Positions 39,357 through 49,144 are shown, counted from the first letter of the stretch. The stretch: DNA of 64,000 nt from JACPUX01 sp964517465 (GCA_964517465.1 CAZFEK010000004.1:1-64000); one strand, 5' to 3'. Translations and numbers: made by a program. The notes: generated from the letters alone by a model not told the origin.

Positions 39357-40430
39357 CATGACATCCCCGTCATGCACCACATATTCTTTGCCTTCGAGCC
39401 GCATCTTGCCGGCCTCCTTGGCGCCGTGCTCGCCTTTGCAGGCGATGAAGTCGTCGTAGGCGATGACTTCGGCGCGAATGAAGCCGCGCTCGAAGTCGGT
39501 GTGAATGACGCCCGCGGCCTGGGGCGCGGTGTCGCCGATGTGGATGGTCCAGGCACGCACTTCTTTCACGCCGGCGGTGAAGTAGGTTTGCAGGCCCAGG
39601 AGCTTGAAGCCGGCGCGGATGACGCGGTTGAGGCCGGGTTCGGCCAGGCCCAGGTCGGCGAGGAAGACCGCCTTGTCTTCGTCGGCGAGGTCGCCGATTT
39701 CGGCTTCGATGGCCGCGCAGACGGCGACCACGGGCGCCCCTTCGGCGGCGGCGTGTTTTTCGACCGCGGCGAGGTAGGGGTTGTTATGGAAACCGCCTTC
39801 CTTGACGTTGGCAACATACATGGTGGGCTTGGCGGTGATGAGGCACAGTGGTTTCAGTACCGCGCGCTCCTCGGCATAGAGTTCCAGGGCGCGCACGGGT
39901 TTGGCTTCGTTCAATTGCGCCTGGCATTTTTCGAGCACGGCCACCAGGCGCTGTGCTTCCTTGTCACCGCCCGCGCGGGCGGCCTTGCCGTAGCGCGCCA
40001 GCGACTTCTCCACGGTTTGCAGGTCGGCCAGCGCCAGCTCGGTGTTGATGACTTCGATGTCGGACAGGGGGTCGATCTTGCCGGCGACGTGCACCACGTT
40101 GCTGTCATCGAAGCAGCGCACCACGTGGGCGATGGCGTCGGTCTCGCGGATGTTGGCCAGAAACTGATTGCCCAGGCCCTCACCCTTGGAGGCGCCGGCC
40201 ACCAGCCCGGCGATGTCGACGAATTCGACGGTTGCGGTCAACGTGCGTTCGGGGCGCACGATGTCGGCCAGCGCCTGCACGCGGGCATCGGGCACCTCGA
40301 CGATGCCGACGTTGGGCTCGATGGTGCAAAAGGGGTAGTTCTCGGCGGCGATGCCTGCTTTGGTGAGCGCGTTGAAAAGGGTGGATTTGCCCACGTTGGG
40401 CAAGCCGACGATTCCGCATTGAACGGCCAT
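39336..40430 (-). CDS. ychF: YchF/OLA1 ATPase
   Basis: Translation-associated P-loop ATPase of the Obg family (364 residues). G1 is GLPNVGKST, G3 DIAG, and G4 is the NxxE form (NVKE) that explains ATP preference. A C-terminal TGS domain ends in MHFRFNV. It follows pth with 15 bp between, the usual pth-ychF pair. The gene is intact although the element sits at its stop codon, since attR restores the normal last codons. Confidence 0.95.
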   Translation of the reverse strand: MAVQCGIVGLPNVGKSTLFNALTKAGIAAENYPFCTIEPNVGIVEVPDARVQALADIVRPERTLTATVEFVDIAGLVAGASKGEGLGNQFLANIRETDAIAHVVRCFDDSNVVHVAGKIDPLSDIEVINTELALADLQTVEKSLARYGKAARAGGDKEAQRLVAVLEKCQAQLNEAKPVRALELYAEERAVLKPLCLITAKPTMYVANVKEGGFHNNPYLAAVEKHAAAEGAPVVAVCAAIEAEIGDLADEDKAVFLADLGLAEPGLNRVIRAGFKLLGLQTYFTAGVKEVRAWTIHIGDTAPQAAGVIHTDFERGFIRAEVIAYDDFIACKGEHGAKEAGKMRLEGKEYVVHDGDVMHFRFNV

Positions 40431-40445
40431 GGTGTATTCCCGATT

Positions 40446-41039
40446 TCAGGGTTTGGGTTTGGTGTGCAGCGCCTGCGTGGCGCGCACGATTTCGCCGGAC
40501 TTGAGCAGAGGCCAAACTGCCAAAGCGCGATCGATCGCTTCATCGATTTTGGCCTGTTCGTCTCGCCGCGGGGCGTTGAGTACGTAATCCGCAACCACTG
40601 CCTCGGGCGCGTTCTCGCGCGGGTGCCCAATGCCGATGCGCAAGCGCCAGAAGTTGGGATTACCAAGCTGCGCCACGATGTCGCGCAAGCCGTTGTGCCC
40701 GGCGTGCCCCCCGCCTTGCTTCAAGCGAACCTCACCCGGCGGCAGGTCGAGTTCGTCGTGTGCCACGAGTATTGCCTCCGGTGCAATGCGGTAATAACGC
40801 GCCAGCGTTCCCACCGAAAGGCCGCTGCGATTCATGAAGCCCTGCGGCTCCAAGAACATGAGGTCGCCTCCAGCTTTGCCGACGAGACCGGTGAAGCGCG
40901 CTTCCAGCGAGAGCGAAACGCGTTCCGCAGCCGCCACGCGATCGAGCCACCAAAAGCCGGCGTTGTGCCGGGTGGCGGCGTAATCGCGCCCAGGATTACC
41001 CAAGCCAACAATGAGGCGAAGAGGCGTGGATGCGGACAA
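40446..41039 (-). CDS. pth: Peptidyl-tRNA hydrolase
   Basis: Cleaves peptidyl-tRNA released by stalled ribosomes. 197 residues with LIVGLGNPGRDYAATRHNAGFW (catalytic His in TRHN, sequence split here by family break), FMNRSG, AHDELDLP, GGGHAGHNGLRDI. No ATG exists near the family start. TTG 41039 is used. A second TTG at 41063 lies inside the U-tract of the rplY terminator and is unlikely. Confidence 0.92.
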   Translation of the reverse strand: MSASTPLRLIVGLGNPGRDYAATRHNAGFWWLDRVAAAERVSLSLEARFTGLVGKAGGDLMFLEPQGFMNRSGLSVGTLARYYRIAPEAILVAHDELDLPPGEVRLKQGGGHAGHNGLRDIVAQLGNPNFWRLRIGIGHPRENAPEAVVADYVLNAPRRDEQAKIDEAIDRALAVWPLLKSGEIVRATQALHTKPKP

Positions 41040-41052
41040 AGTGTCGACTCGC

Positions 41053-41098
41053 GAAAAAAGCAATAAAAACGGCCCGCGGTCTCACGACGCACGGGCCG
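41053..41098 (-). terminator. Rho-independent terminator after rplY
   Basis: CGGCCCG and CGGGCCG (41098-41092 and 41076-41070) pair, followed on the minus strand by a T-rich run. It lies between rplY and pth, so downstream genes may depend on read-through or another promoter. Confidence 0.65.
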
Positions 41099-41117
41099 GT
41101 GGGTTTGCGCCGCGCGT

Positions 41118-41774
41118 TCAGCTCTTGGCGGGTTTCGCGGGTTTGGCCGCTTCGGCCGGTGCTGCCGCAGGCGCGGCCGCGGCTTCGGTGGTTTCGGCTT
41201 CGACGGCGGCACGCGGCAGGTTCGCCGCCACCACCACCGGATCTTCACCGCGGTGAACCACGGCAGTCACGCCAGCAGGCAACTTCAGTTGGCTCACGTG
41301 CAACGGCTGGCCAAGCTGCAGCTCAGAAAGATCCACGCTGATGAACTCGGGCAGGTCTTTGGGCAGGCAGCTCACGTCGAGCTCGGTGACGATGTGGCTC
41401 ACCAAAGCGCCGGACAACTTGACCGCTGGCGATACATCTTCCTTGACGAAGTGCAGCGGCACGCGCATGTGAATCTTTTGGTTCTCGTCCACGCGCTGGA
41501 AATCGACGTGCTGAACTTCCATGCGGAAGGGGTGCATCTGCACGTCGCGCAACAACACACGCTGGGTTGTGCCATCGAGTTTCATGTTCAGAATGGAGGC
41601 GTGAAAAGCCTCGTTCTTCAAAGCATGGAACAGCGCGTTGTGGTCGAGCTCGATATCTTGCGGCGCAGCGCTCCCGCCATAAACGATGCCGGGAGTCTTG
41701 CCCGCGCGACGCAGGCGGCGGCTCGCACCTTTGCCCTGTACGCTTCGCGCGAAAGCGGTAAATTCAAACTGCAT
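41118..41774 (-). CDS. rplY: Ribosomal protein bL25 (long Ctc form)
   Basis: 218 residues: N-terminal 5S-rRNA-binding L25 domain (FTAFARSVQGKGASRRLRRAGKTPGIVYG shortened by family break) and the C-terminal Ctc/TL5 domain with HRGEDPVVVAANLP, then an Ala/Pro-rich tail. The order prs-rplY-pth-ychF is conserved in this class. Confidence 0.93.
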   Translation of the reverse strand: MQFEFTAFARSVQGKGASRRLRRAGKTPGIVYGGSAAPQDIELDHNALFHALKNEAFHASILNMKLDGTTQRVLLRDVQMHPFRMEVQHVDFQRVDENQKIHMRVPLHFVKEDVSPAVKLSGALVSHIVTELDVSCLPKDLPEFISVDLSELQLGQPLHVSQLKLPAGVTAVVHRGEDPVVVAANLPRAAVEAETTEAAAAPAAAPAEAAKPAKPAKS

Positions 41775-41899
41775 GTCTAACTCCTAAAAGAACGGGTTGG
41801 CGCGGGCGCCGCCCCGGAACGCCGCCCGCGACCAGGAGACGTTCGGTGATGTCCACAAGGGACAAAAAGACCGCGCAGCAAGCGCTGCCCGGTCAAAAT

Positions 41900-42850
41900 C
41901 TACTCGGTGAAAAGCGAGCTGACCGAATCTTCGTTGCTGATGCGCTGCATGGTTTCGGCCAGCAATTGTGCGCACGAGAGCTGACGGATGCGGCCGCATT
42001 GCGCCGCGTCCGACGACAGCGGTATGGTGTCGGTGACGATCAGTTCGTCGAGTTCCGACGCGGCCACTCGAGCCACTGCGCCTCCGGACAACACGGCATG
42101 CGTGCAATAAGCGATCACCCGCTCGGCACCCTTTTCTTTCAAGGCCGATGCGGCTTTGCAAAGGGTGTTCGCCGTGTCGACCATGTCGTCCATGATCACG
42201 CATGTGCGGCTTTGCACTTCGCCGATGATGTTCATGACTTCGGCGACATTGGCCTTGGGGCGGCGCTTGTCGATGATGGCCAGGTCGCAGTCGAGGCGTT
42301 TGGCAATGGCGCGCGCGCGCACGACGCCGCCGACGTCCGGAGAAACCACGACCAAGTTGCCGTAGTTTTGTTTCCACAAATCGCCCAAAAGCACGGGGGT
42401 GGAATAGACGTTGTCGACGGGAATGGAAAAAAAACCCTGAATCTGATCGGCGTGCAAGTCCATGGTCAGCACCCGATCGACGCCGGCCGCCACCAGCATG
42501 TCCGCGATCACCTTTGCGCTGATCGGCACCCGCGCCGAGCGCGGACGGCGATCCTGGCGGGCGTAACCGAAATAGGGAATGGCGGCAGTGATGCGCCCGG
42601 CCGACGACCGCTTGAGCGCGTCGACCATGAGCATCACTTCCATGAGGTTGTCGTTGGTCGGAGCGCAAGTGGATTGCAGGATAAAGACGTCTTTGCCGCG
42701 GACGTTTTCGAGGATTTCCACCATCACTTCGCCGTCGCTGAAACGGCCCACCGTGGCCTTGCCCAGGTGGATGTTGAGGTGGCGCACCACCGCTTCCGCC
42801 AGGCGCGGATTGGCATTGCCCGTGAAGACCCTCATCCGCTCGAACAGCAT
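41900..42850 (-). CDS. prs: Ribose-phosphate pyrophosphokinase
   Basis: Makes PRPP from ribose 5-phosphate and ATP for nucleotide, His and Trp synthesis. 316 residues with the ATP-binding RQDRRPRSARVPISAK region, VVSPDVGGVVRA, and the PRPP loop CVIMDDMVDTANTL. The tRNA-Gln gene lies 60 bp upstream. ATG 42850 and an in-frame ATG at 42835 are both possible. Confidence 0.95.
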   Translation of the reverse strand: MLFERMRVFTGNANPRLAEAVVRHLNIHLGKATVGRFSDGEVMVEILENVRGKDVFILQSTCAPTNDNLMEVMLMVDALKRSSAGRITAAIPYFGYARQDRRPRSARVPISAKVIADMLVAAGVDRVLTMDLHADQIQGFFSIPVDNVYSTPVLLGDLWKQNYGNLVVVSPDVGGVVRARAIAKRLDCDLAIIDKRRPKANVAEVMNIIGEVQSRTCVIMDDMVDTANTLCKAASALKEKGAERVIAYCTHAVLSGGAVARVAASELDELIVTDTIPLSSDAAQCGRIRQLSCAQLLAETMQRISNEDSVSSLFTE

Positions 42851-42910
42851 CTTGCCCTCGGAATCGCCCCAAAGAGAAGGGCAGGAATCAGGGTCCGCCC
42901 TCGCGTGTAT

Positions 42911-42987
42911 TGGCTGGGGAGGAAGGATTCGAACCTTCGCATGCCGGAATCAAAATCCGGTGCCTTAACCAGCTTGGCGACTCCCCA
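42911..42987 (-). tRNA. tRNA-Gln (anticodon TTG)
   Basis: The minus strand folds as a full cloverleaf: acceptor TGGGGAG/CTCCCCA, D arm GCC...GGC, anticodon stem CCGGA/TCCGG with loop TTTTGAT, T arm GAAGG-TTCGAAT-CCTTC, and encoded CCA. Anticodon TTG at 42953-42951 reads CAA/CAG. It lies between ispE and prs and was not used as the attachment site by the nearby element. Confidence 0.95.
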
Positions 42988-43010
42988 ACGGCCTTGCTCA
43001 ATCGTGCTGC

Positions 43011-43850
43011 TCAGTCGGCCACCCAATCGAATAGCGGGTGTCTCTCCAAACCCGGCGCCAAAAAGCCGCGCCACGCCGGCGGTTTTGCGGACCAGGCACG
43101 CTGCGCCTCTGCGGCCGTTGCAAACGCCGCAAAAACACATGCGCCGGAACCGCTCATACGCGCCTCACCGAAAGCGGAGAGCCAATCGAGACAGCTTGCA
43201 ATCTGCGGATAGCGCGGGCTTGCCACGGCCTGCAGATCGTTTTTCCCGTAAGCCTCGGAAAAGACGGCTATTTTGCTGGATTGCCCGGACCTTGTCAATT
43301 CCGGCGCAGCAAAGATTTCCGTCGTCGGCACCGCAACACCCGGATCCAGGACGAGGTACCAAGCGCGTGGCAGGGTCATTGGCCGCAAGACTTCGCCAAT
43401 ACCGCTGACCAGCGCGTTCTGACCCCCGATGAAAAAGGGGAGATCAGCCCCCAGGGTCAGCCCGAGTGCCGCCAGTTCCGCCCGCTTGAGATTCGTCCCC
43501 CAAAGGCGATTCAGCCCGATCAGCACGGCGGCGGCATCGGAGCTTCCTCCCCCCAGTCCGCCCCCCAGCGGCAGGCGTTTGATGAGCCCGATGTCCGCGC
43601 CTTGCCGGCAGCCGGAGTGTTCTTGCAGCCGCCGCGCGGCGCGCCAGCAAAGGTCGTTTTCAACCGGCACCCCGGGCAAAGGACACGCGAGGCGGATTTC
43701 ACCGTCGCCGCGGACCGCAAGACTCAAGTGGTCGCCATAGCCCACGAGGACGAAAAGCGACTCCAGCAAGTGGTAACCGTCGGCGCGGCGCCCCAGGACA
43801 TGCAGAAAGCGATTGAGCTTGGCCGGCGCGGGGAGAGCCGCAAAATTCAT
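43011..43850 (-). CDS. ispE: 4-(cytidine 5'-diphospho)-2-C-methyl-D-erythritol kinase
   Basis: Fourth step of the MEP isoprenoid pathway. 279 residues, GHMP kinase fold with PAPAKLNRFLHVLGRRADGYH, the ATP loop PLGGGLGGGSSDAA and C-terminal MSGSGACVFA. Its ATG overlaps the lolB stop by ATGA, so they are translationally coupled. Confidence 0.94.
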   Translation of the reverse strand: MNFAALPAPAKLNRFLHVLGRRADGYHLLESLFVLVGYGDHLSLAVRGDGEIRLACPLPGVPVENDLCWRAARRLQEHSGCRQGADIGLIKRLPLGGGLGGGSSDAAAVLIGLNRLWGTNLKRAELAALGLTLGADLPFFIGGQNALVSGIGEVLRPMTLPRAWYLVLDPGVAVPTTEIFAAPELTRSGQSSKIAVFSEAYGKNDLQAVASPRYPQIASCLDWLSAFGEARMSGSGACVFAAFATAAEAQRAWSAKPPAWRGFLAPGLERHPLFDWVAD

Positions 43851-44443
43851 TGCCACGGGTTTTCCTCCCAGCGGTCGATCACCAAACGCAGTTCCAAGTC
43901 GGCGCTTTTCATCACCAGGCGGCGCGGGCGCTGCGGGGGCTCTTCCTGATACGCTGGATAGGTAATCTCCCACCCGTCCTGTTGCAGCCGCGATAATCTG
44001 CCCGAGGCGTCGCGCTCGGCAACGTGCGGCGTCTGAGCTCGGGGCAGGCCGCGCACCCAATCGGGCAAGCCCGCCAGCGGCAAACTCCAACCCAATTCTC
44101 GGGCCATCAGCGCACCGGCCTCGTCGGCCTCCACGACTCGGTCGGCCAGGCGCAAGCGCGCGTGCGCCGGGCGCAGTTCCAGCTCGGCAAGCATTTGTCC
44201 CAGCGGGGTGTGAAACCGAATCTCATCTGCACCTTGCCCATGTCGCCAGGTCAGGCCGCCGGTGAAGCCTTGCTCGCCATGCCGAACGCCCAAACGCGCG
44301 CTCAGCGCGAAGCCTCCCGGCAAAACGTTGCCGGGCAAAAGCGGGGGGGCGCTCGCGCAGCCGAGAAGAACCGTCAGCACGAACAAGCCGAACGCAACGG
44401 AAACTCCAGACCCCAGCCCGGTTCGATGACGACCGGGGGTCAA
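43847..44443 (-). CDS. lolB: Outer-membrane lipoprotein LolB
   Basis: LolB accepts lipoproteins from LolA and inserts them in the outer membrane. 198 residues. A TTG at 44443 overlaps the stop of the TPR gene (TTGA) and gives a proper lipoprotein signal (MTPGRHRTGLGSGVSVAFGL, lipobox LLGC). The mature protein shows FALSARLGVRHGEQGFTGGL and the hydrophobic-pocket region LPLAGLPDWVRG. Position before ispE is typical. The start codon is inferred. Confidence 0.85.
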   Translation of the reverse strand: MTPGRHRTGLGSGVSVAFGLFVLTVLLGCASAPPLLPGNVLPGGFALSARLGVRHGEQGFTGGLTWRHGQGADEIRFHTPLGQMLAELELRPAHARLRLADRVVEADEAGALMARELGWSLPLAGLPDWVRGLPRAQTPHVAERDASGRLSRLQQDGWEITYPAYQEEPPQRPRRLVMKSADLELRLVIDRWEENPWQ

Positions 44444-46143
44444 GGTACCAGGCGCCGCATGGTTTCCAAAAGGAGGGTGTTTCCCGGGTTCGTCTTGAGC
44501 TGCGTTTCCCAGACGCGCTTTGCTTCCTCTCGATCGCCTTTGACCCATAACACTTCGCCCAGGTGGGCGGCGATCTCTGCATCCGGCCTTTCCTGGTAGG
44601 CGCGCTTGAGATAGGCGATGCTGCGATCGAATTCGCCTCCGCGGAAAAGCGCCCATCCCATGCTGTCGAGTATGAAGGGATCATCCGGGGCCAATTCGAG
44701 CGCGCGCTGGATGAGCTTCTTGCCTTCTTCGATTCGTGCCGTGCGATCCACCAGCGTGTAGCCCAAAGCATTGTAGGCATGAGCGTTGTTGGGCTTGATT
44801 TCCATCAGGCGGCGCAGATGTTTCTCCATCACCGCGAGTTCGCCCACGCGTTCGGCTGCCATGGAAAGGTCGTACATCAGTTCGGCAGACTCGGGATGAC
44901 TCGCCAAGGCTTCACCCAGCAGCGCATAAGCTTCGCGGTGTTTCTCGTCCTCGCGCAGGATCTGGGCCTTGGTCTGCGCAAGTTGCACGTTTTGGCTTTC
45001 GCCCTCAGGCTTCATCCCCCCCAGAACCTCAGAAGACTCTTGCGCGCGTCCGGCCCGCGCCAAAACGGTGGCAAGTTTCAACTTCGCCTCAAACACGTGG
45101 TCGCCGCGAGTAATGCTGCGATATCGCTCAATTGCCACCGGCCATTGTTTGCGCTCCTCGGCCAACTGTCCGAGCAGCATGCGTAGCTGGTCGGGATCGG
45201 CAGGATCTTCCCGCAAGGCAAGCTCCAGAAGGCGCTCGGCTTCGTCGTGTTCGCCAAGCTGCACCGAAAGGCGGGCCGCGGCGATGCGTAGTTCCTGGGT
45301 CGATGCACCGCTTTCAGCCAAAGTATTGAGATGGGCGCGAGCCTCGCGGTAGCGTTTCTGCTCGACCAGGAGCTGCGCCAGGATGGCTCGTAGGGGTCTG
45401 TGTTTGGGCTTTGCTTCAAGCTGCGATTCCAGAAAAACAATGGCGTCTTTGGGCGAGGTCTTGCCCAGAATCTGTCCTTTGAGCTGAATCGCCGGCTCCC
45501 AATCCGGCTTCAAGGCGAGGGCGCGTTCAACTGCCGCCATGCTGACCTCGGCCATGCGCAAGCTGCCCAAACCGGCCGCGTAGCCTGACTGAGCGACTGC
45601 GAATTGCGCTTCCGGCAAATCGCCGTAGGGTGTCGCGAGATCTCTCACCAGCTGAAACGCTTCTTCCTTCTCTTTGTGGCCTCCAAGGAGTCGCGCGAGC
45701 TGGAGAAAGACCTCGGGCCGATTGTCCTCCGCCTGGGCCAGGAGTTCTGCCAGCTTCGGTTTTGCCTCGTCGAATTTACCCGAGGAAACGAGCAGCGAAG
45801 CCAAGAGTTGCCGCGCCCGCAGCGAGCTGGGTTCGAGTTCGTTCCAATACCGCGCTGCTTCCATGCCTACGGCGTATTCTTTTGCAAAAAGGGCCACTTC
45901 GGTGGCCCTGCGGGCAAGCCCGGCGTTGCGGGTTTCGCGCGTGGCGTCGGTCAGGGCTCGCGCAGCCAAACCGTACTGGCCCCGCTGGAGCGCGATTTCG
46001 CCCAGCAATACCTGGTACATGGTCGTTGGCGTAAAAGATGTCGGCGCCGCTGCGCTGGAATCCCCGGCGGCATAAACCGGGTGGAGAAGACCGCCGGCAA
46101 AAAGGATTGCAGCAAGCGCCGGCACGCGACGGGAAGGGGGCAT
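44440..46143 (-). CDS. Exported TPR-repeat protein
   Basis: 567 residues: signal peptide (about 1-25) followed by many tetratricopeptide-like helices, e.g. AYALLGEALASHPESAELMYDLSM and NAHAYNALGYTLVDRTARIEEG. Such TPR proteins upstream of lolB-ispE are regular in betaproteobacteria and likely help envelope assembly. ATG 46143 is chosen because residues before it read like leader of the divergent mutM. Divergent from mutM with 73 bp between starts. Confidence 0.82.
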   Translation of the reverse strand: MPPSRRVPALAAILFAGGLLHPVYAAGDSSAAAPTSFTPTTMYQVLLGEIALQRGQYGLAARALTDATRETRNAGLARRATEVALFAKEYAVGMEAARYWNELEPSSLRARQLLASLLVSSGKFDEAKPKLAELLAQAEDNRPEVFLQLARLLGGHKEKEEAFQLVRDLATPYGDLPEAQFAVAQSGYAAGLGSLRMAEVSMAAVERALALKPDWEPAIQLKGQILGKTSPKDAIVFLESQLEAKPKHRPLRAILAQLLVEQKRYREARAHLNTLAESGASTQELRIAAARLSVQLGEHDEAERLLELALREDPADPDQLRMLLGQLAEERKQWPVAIERYRSITRGDHVFEAKLKLATVLARAGRAQESSEVLGGMKPEGESQNVQLAQTKAQILREDEKHREAYALLGEALASHPESAELMYDLSMAAERVGELAVMEKHLRRLMEIKPNNAHAYNALGYTLVDRTARIEEGKKLIQRALELAPDDPFILDSMGWALFRGGEFDRSIAYLKRAYQERPDAEIAAHLGEVLWVKGDREEAKRVWETQLKTNPGNTLLLETMRRLVP

Positions 46144-46216
46144 GGGGGAAGGAAAACGCGGGAATGGAGACGCGAGTTTAGGGTATATTGCCTGCCGAAC
46201 CAAGGACTGCCGAGTC

Positions 46217-47032
46217 ATGCCCGAACTTCCGGAAGTGGAAACGACACGTCGGGCGCTTGCGCCTCGCCTCGTAGGGCGGAAGATCGTCGCCGTCAGGATC
46301 TATGACGCCCGTTTGCGCTGGCCGGTTCCCGAGTCGCTTCCCGGGTCGCTAGTGGGCGGCCGCGTCCTGGCCTTGGAGAGGCGGGCCCGTTACCTGCTTG
46401 TGCGCTGCGAGGGCGGGACCCTGATCGTCCATTTCGGCATGACCGGAACCTTGCGCTGTTACCGTCATGCCCCTCCCCGGGCCGCTCACGAGCATTTGGA
46501 GATCGGCCTGGACTCGGGCGACTGCCTGCGCTATCGAGATCCCAGGCGCTTTGGCGCAGTGCTTTGGACCGCTGTCGCTCCGGAGGAGCACCCTATGCTC
46601 GCCCCCCTGGGCCCCGAGCCGCTGGGTCCGGATTTCAACGGGTCAAACCTCTATTCCGCCATCCATAAACGACGAATCGGGCTGAAGCTGGCTCTGATGG
46701 ACAACCGGATCGTTTGCGGCGTGGGCAACATCTACGCCGCGGAGGCGCTGTTTCGTGCCGGCCTGCGGCCCAGCCGCCCGTGCTCCCGAGTCTCTCGGGC
46801 GGCGTGTGATCGACTGGCGGCGGCCGTCCGGGAGGTGCTCGAAGAGGCCATCGCCGCCGGAGGCAGCACCCTGCGCGACTATGTCGATGCCGAGGGTGAA
46901 CCGGGGTATTTCCAACTGGCGCATCGCGTCTATGGCCGCCGCGGAAAACTCTGTCTCGTGTGCGGCGCGGTCATCCGTGAACTGCGCATGGGGGGGCGCT
47001 CCTCCTGCTACTGCCCGTCTTGCCAGAAATGA
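46217..47032 (+). CDS. mutM: Formamidopyrimidine-DNA glycosylase
   Basis: Removes 8-oxoguanine and nicks the strand. 271 residues. The catalytic N terminus P2-E3 (MPELPEVETTRR), LYSAIHKRRIGLKLALMD, and the C-terminal zinc finger CLVCGAVIREL...CYCPSCQK are complete. ATG 46217 is fixed by the need for Pro at position 2. Confidence 0.95.
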   Translation: MPELPEVETTRRALAPRLVGRKIVAVRIYDARLRWPVPESLPGSLVGGRVLALERRARYLLVRCEGGTLIVHFGMTGTLRCYRHAPPRAAHEHLEIGLDSGDCLRYRDPRRFGAVLWTAVAPEEHPMLAPLGPEPLGPDFNGSNLYSAIHKRRIGLKLALMDNRIVCGVGNIYAAEALFRAGLRPSRPCSRVSRAACDRLAAAVREVLEEAIAAGGSTLRDYVDAEGEPGYFQLAHRVYGRRGKLCLVCGAVIRELRMGGRSSCYCPSCQK

Positions 47033-47131
47033 AGAAACTGGGCGCCTGCGGCAAAACGAGGCAGAGAATGCGCGAAAGCGGACGCTTTATGCTAGAGTGA
47101 TCGGAAGGTCTTCTATAGGGGGAGAACCATC

Positions 47132-49090
47132 ATGGCGGAAACACGCCACTTCACATCGCAATTCGAAGCCTACGGCGCGTGGCGAGGCGAGTTGATCGGG
47201 GGCGTCGTCAGCCTTCGCGACTGGCTGCAGCAGCAAGAGCTGTCCGATGCCCAAACCGACCAGCGTTTGGGCCAGTTGATCGACAAGCTGCACGAAGACA
47301 AGCTAGTGATCGCCTTTGTGGCCGAGTTTTCCCGCGGCAAGTCGGAGCTCATCAACGCGATTTTTTTTGCCGATTTCGGGCAGCGTCTCTTGCCTTCGAG
47401 TGCGGGCCGCACGACCATGTGTCCGACCGAGCTCTTATACGACAGCTCGCAGCCCCCGAGCATCCGGCTCTTGCCCATCGAAACCCGGGCCAAAGATGCG
47501 CCCGTCCAGGAGTACAAGGCCTATCGCGACGAATGGATGACGATCCCGCTGGATCTGTCATCGGCGGACAAGATGGGCGAGGCGCTTTCGCACGTCAGCG
47601 AAACCAAACGCGTTCCCGTGGCCACCGCGCGCGACTACGCGCTTTACCACGACGACGATGCGCTCAACGCGGTCACCGTCCACGAGGACGGCACGGTGGA
47701 CATCCCGGCCTGGCGCCACGCGGTCATCAATTTCCCGCATCCGCTGCTGCGCGAAGGCCTGGTCATCCTGGACACGCCCGGCCTCAACGCCATCGGCACG
47801 GAGCCGGAGCTTACCCTCAACCTGCTGCCCAATGCGCACGGCGTGCTGTTCATTCTTGCGGCCGATACCGGCGTCACCAAGACCGACATCGAAACCTGGC
47901 GCGGTTATATCGACCCGGAAAACGGGGGCGAGTCGCGCGGGCGGCTGGTGGTTCTGAATAAGATCGACGGCTTGTGGGACGAGCTCAAAACCGAGGCGGA
48001 AATCGACGCCGAGATCAACCGCCAGACCGATACCACGGCGCAGTTGTTGGAACTGCCGCGGGATCAGATTTATCCCGTTTCGGCGCAAAAGGCCTTGGTC
48101 GCCAAAGTGAATGGCGACGAAAACCTCCTCGCCAAGAGCCGTCTGCCTTTGCTCGAGACCGCCCTGGCCTGCGAGCTGGTGCCGGTGAAACACGAGATCG
48201 TCGGCGCCGGCGTGAAGCAAGAGCTTGCCCTGATCGCACACAAAGTGCAGACCATCCTGCGCTCCCGCGACGGCAACGTGCAGGAACAACTCGCGGAACT
48301 AGTGGGGTTGCGCGGCAAGAACCAAGAAGTCATTGCGCAAATGATGCGCCGCGTCGGGCGCGAGAAGGAAAGTTTCGAAAAGGGGTTGCAACGCTTCGTG
48401 GCGCTGCGCAGCATTTTCTCGCAGCATACCTACACCCTGTTCAACTACCTGGGCCGCGAAGCTTTGCGCACCGAGGAGGCGCGTACGCGCAAGTCCATCG
48501 AAGCGGCCAAGTTCACCAAGGAAATTCGCAGCGCGATGAGTGATTATTTCCGCAACTTGCGCCTGAACATCGAGCGAGCGAGCGAACAAATCGCCGAAAT
48601 CCACGACATGATGGTGGCCATGTATGACAAGTTCAACCGCGAGCACGGTTTGGACAAGTTCGCGCCGCCCACGCTGCCGACGCTGAAATACCAGAAGGAG
48701 CTGCAGCGGCTGGAACGCGCCTACAACCTGCACGTCAATACGCTTTGGAATATCGCCACGAAATCGGCCCTGCAGCGCAAGTTCTTTGAAACCGTCGCTT
48801 CGCGGGCCAAACAAATCTTCGACATGGCCAACCGCGACGCGGAAATGTGGCTCAAGACCATCATGGGCCCCTTGGAAAGCCAAGTGCGGGAGAGCCAGGT
48901 GCAGCATCGCCGGCGCCTGGAAAGCATCAAGCGCATACACAACGCTTCGGACGAACTCGAAGAGCGCATCGCTGAGCTCGAACAGGTTGAACAGGCCGTG
49001 CGAGAGCAGATGCAGGGGCTCACCCAACACGTCGCCAATACGATTCGCGTAGCCGACCGGCCGCCGCAATTGGAAGAAGCTGCGGCTTGA
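47132..49090 (+). CDS. Dynamin-like GTPase
   Basis: 652 residues. G1 is AEFSRGKSELINAIF (Ala for the usual Gly in first place, other P-loop residues kept), then a switch region with RTTMCPTELLYD, G3 DTPGLN and G4 NKID. From about 330 to the end it is long helical bundles and coiled coil (LEERIAELEQVEQAVREQMQ), as in bacterial dynamin-like proteins acting on membranes. GGGGGAG precedes ATG 47132. Ends before a strong terminator. Exact role unknown. Confidence 0.87.
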   Translation: MAETRHFTSQFEAYGAWRGELIGGVVSLRDWLQQQELSDAQTDQRLGQLIDKLHEDKLVIAFVAEFSRGKSELINAIFFADFGQRLLPSSAGRTTMCPTELLYDSSQPPSIRLLPIETRAKDAPVQEYKAYRDEWMTIPLDLSSADKMGEALSHVSETKRVPVATARDYALYHDDDALNAVTVHEDGTVDIPAWRHAVINFPHPLLREGLVILDTPGLNAIGTEPELTLNLLPNAHGVLFILAADTGVTKTDIETWRGYIDPENGGESRGRLVVLNKIDGLWDELKTEAEIDAEINRQTDTTAQLLELPRDQIYPVSAQKALVAKVNGDENLLAKSRLPLLETALACELVPVKHEIVGAGVKQELALIAHKVQTILRSRDGNVQEQLAELVGLRGKNQEVIAQMMRRVGREKESFEKGLQRFVALRSIFSQHTYTLFNYLGREALRTEEARTRKSIEAAKFTKEIRSAMSDYFRNLRLNIERASEQIAEIHDMMVAMYDKFNREHGLDKFAPPTLPTLKYQKELQRLERAYNLHVNTLWNIATKSALQRKFFETVASRAKQIFDMANRDAEMWLKTIMGPLESQVRESQVQHRRRLESIKRIHNASDELEERIAELEQVEQAVREQMQGLTQHVANTIRVADRPPQLEEAAA

Positions 49091-49110
49091 TTTAGGGCCA
49101 AAACTTTCCC

Positions 49111-49144
49111 GCCGGCGCCGAGATGCCTCAGGCGCCGGCTTTTT
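49111..49144 (+). terminator. Terminator after the dynamin-like gene
   Basis: GCCGGCGCC (49111-49119) and GGCGCCGGC (49131-49139) pair with an 11-nt loop, followed by five T. The 3' end of the convergent ferredoxin gene lies inside it. Confidence 0.85.

Noticed and set aside
41061..41063. TTG 41063 as pth start
   Set aside because: Lies in the T-run of the rplY terminator. Residues before 41039 do not match the family.
42911..42987. tRNA-Gln as attachment site of the element
   Set aside because: No duplicated tRNA 3' end is seen at either border, and the ychF-end repeats explain the borders better.
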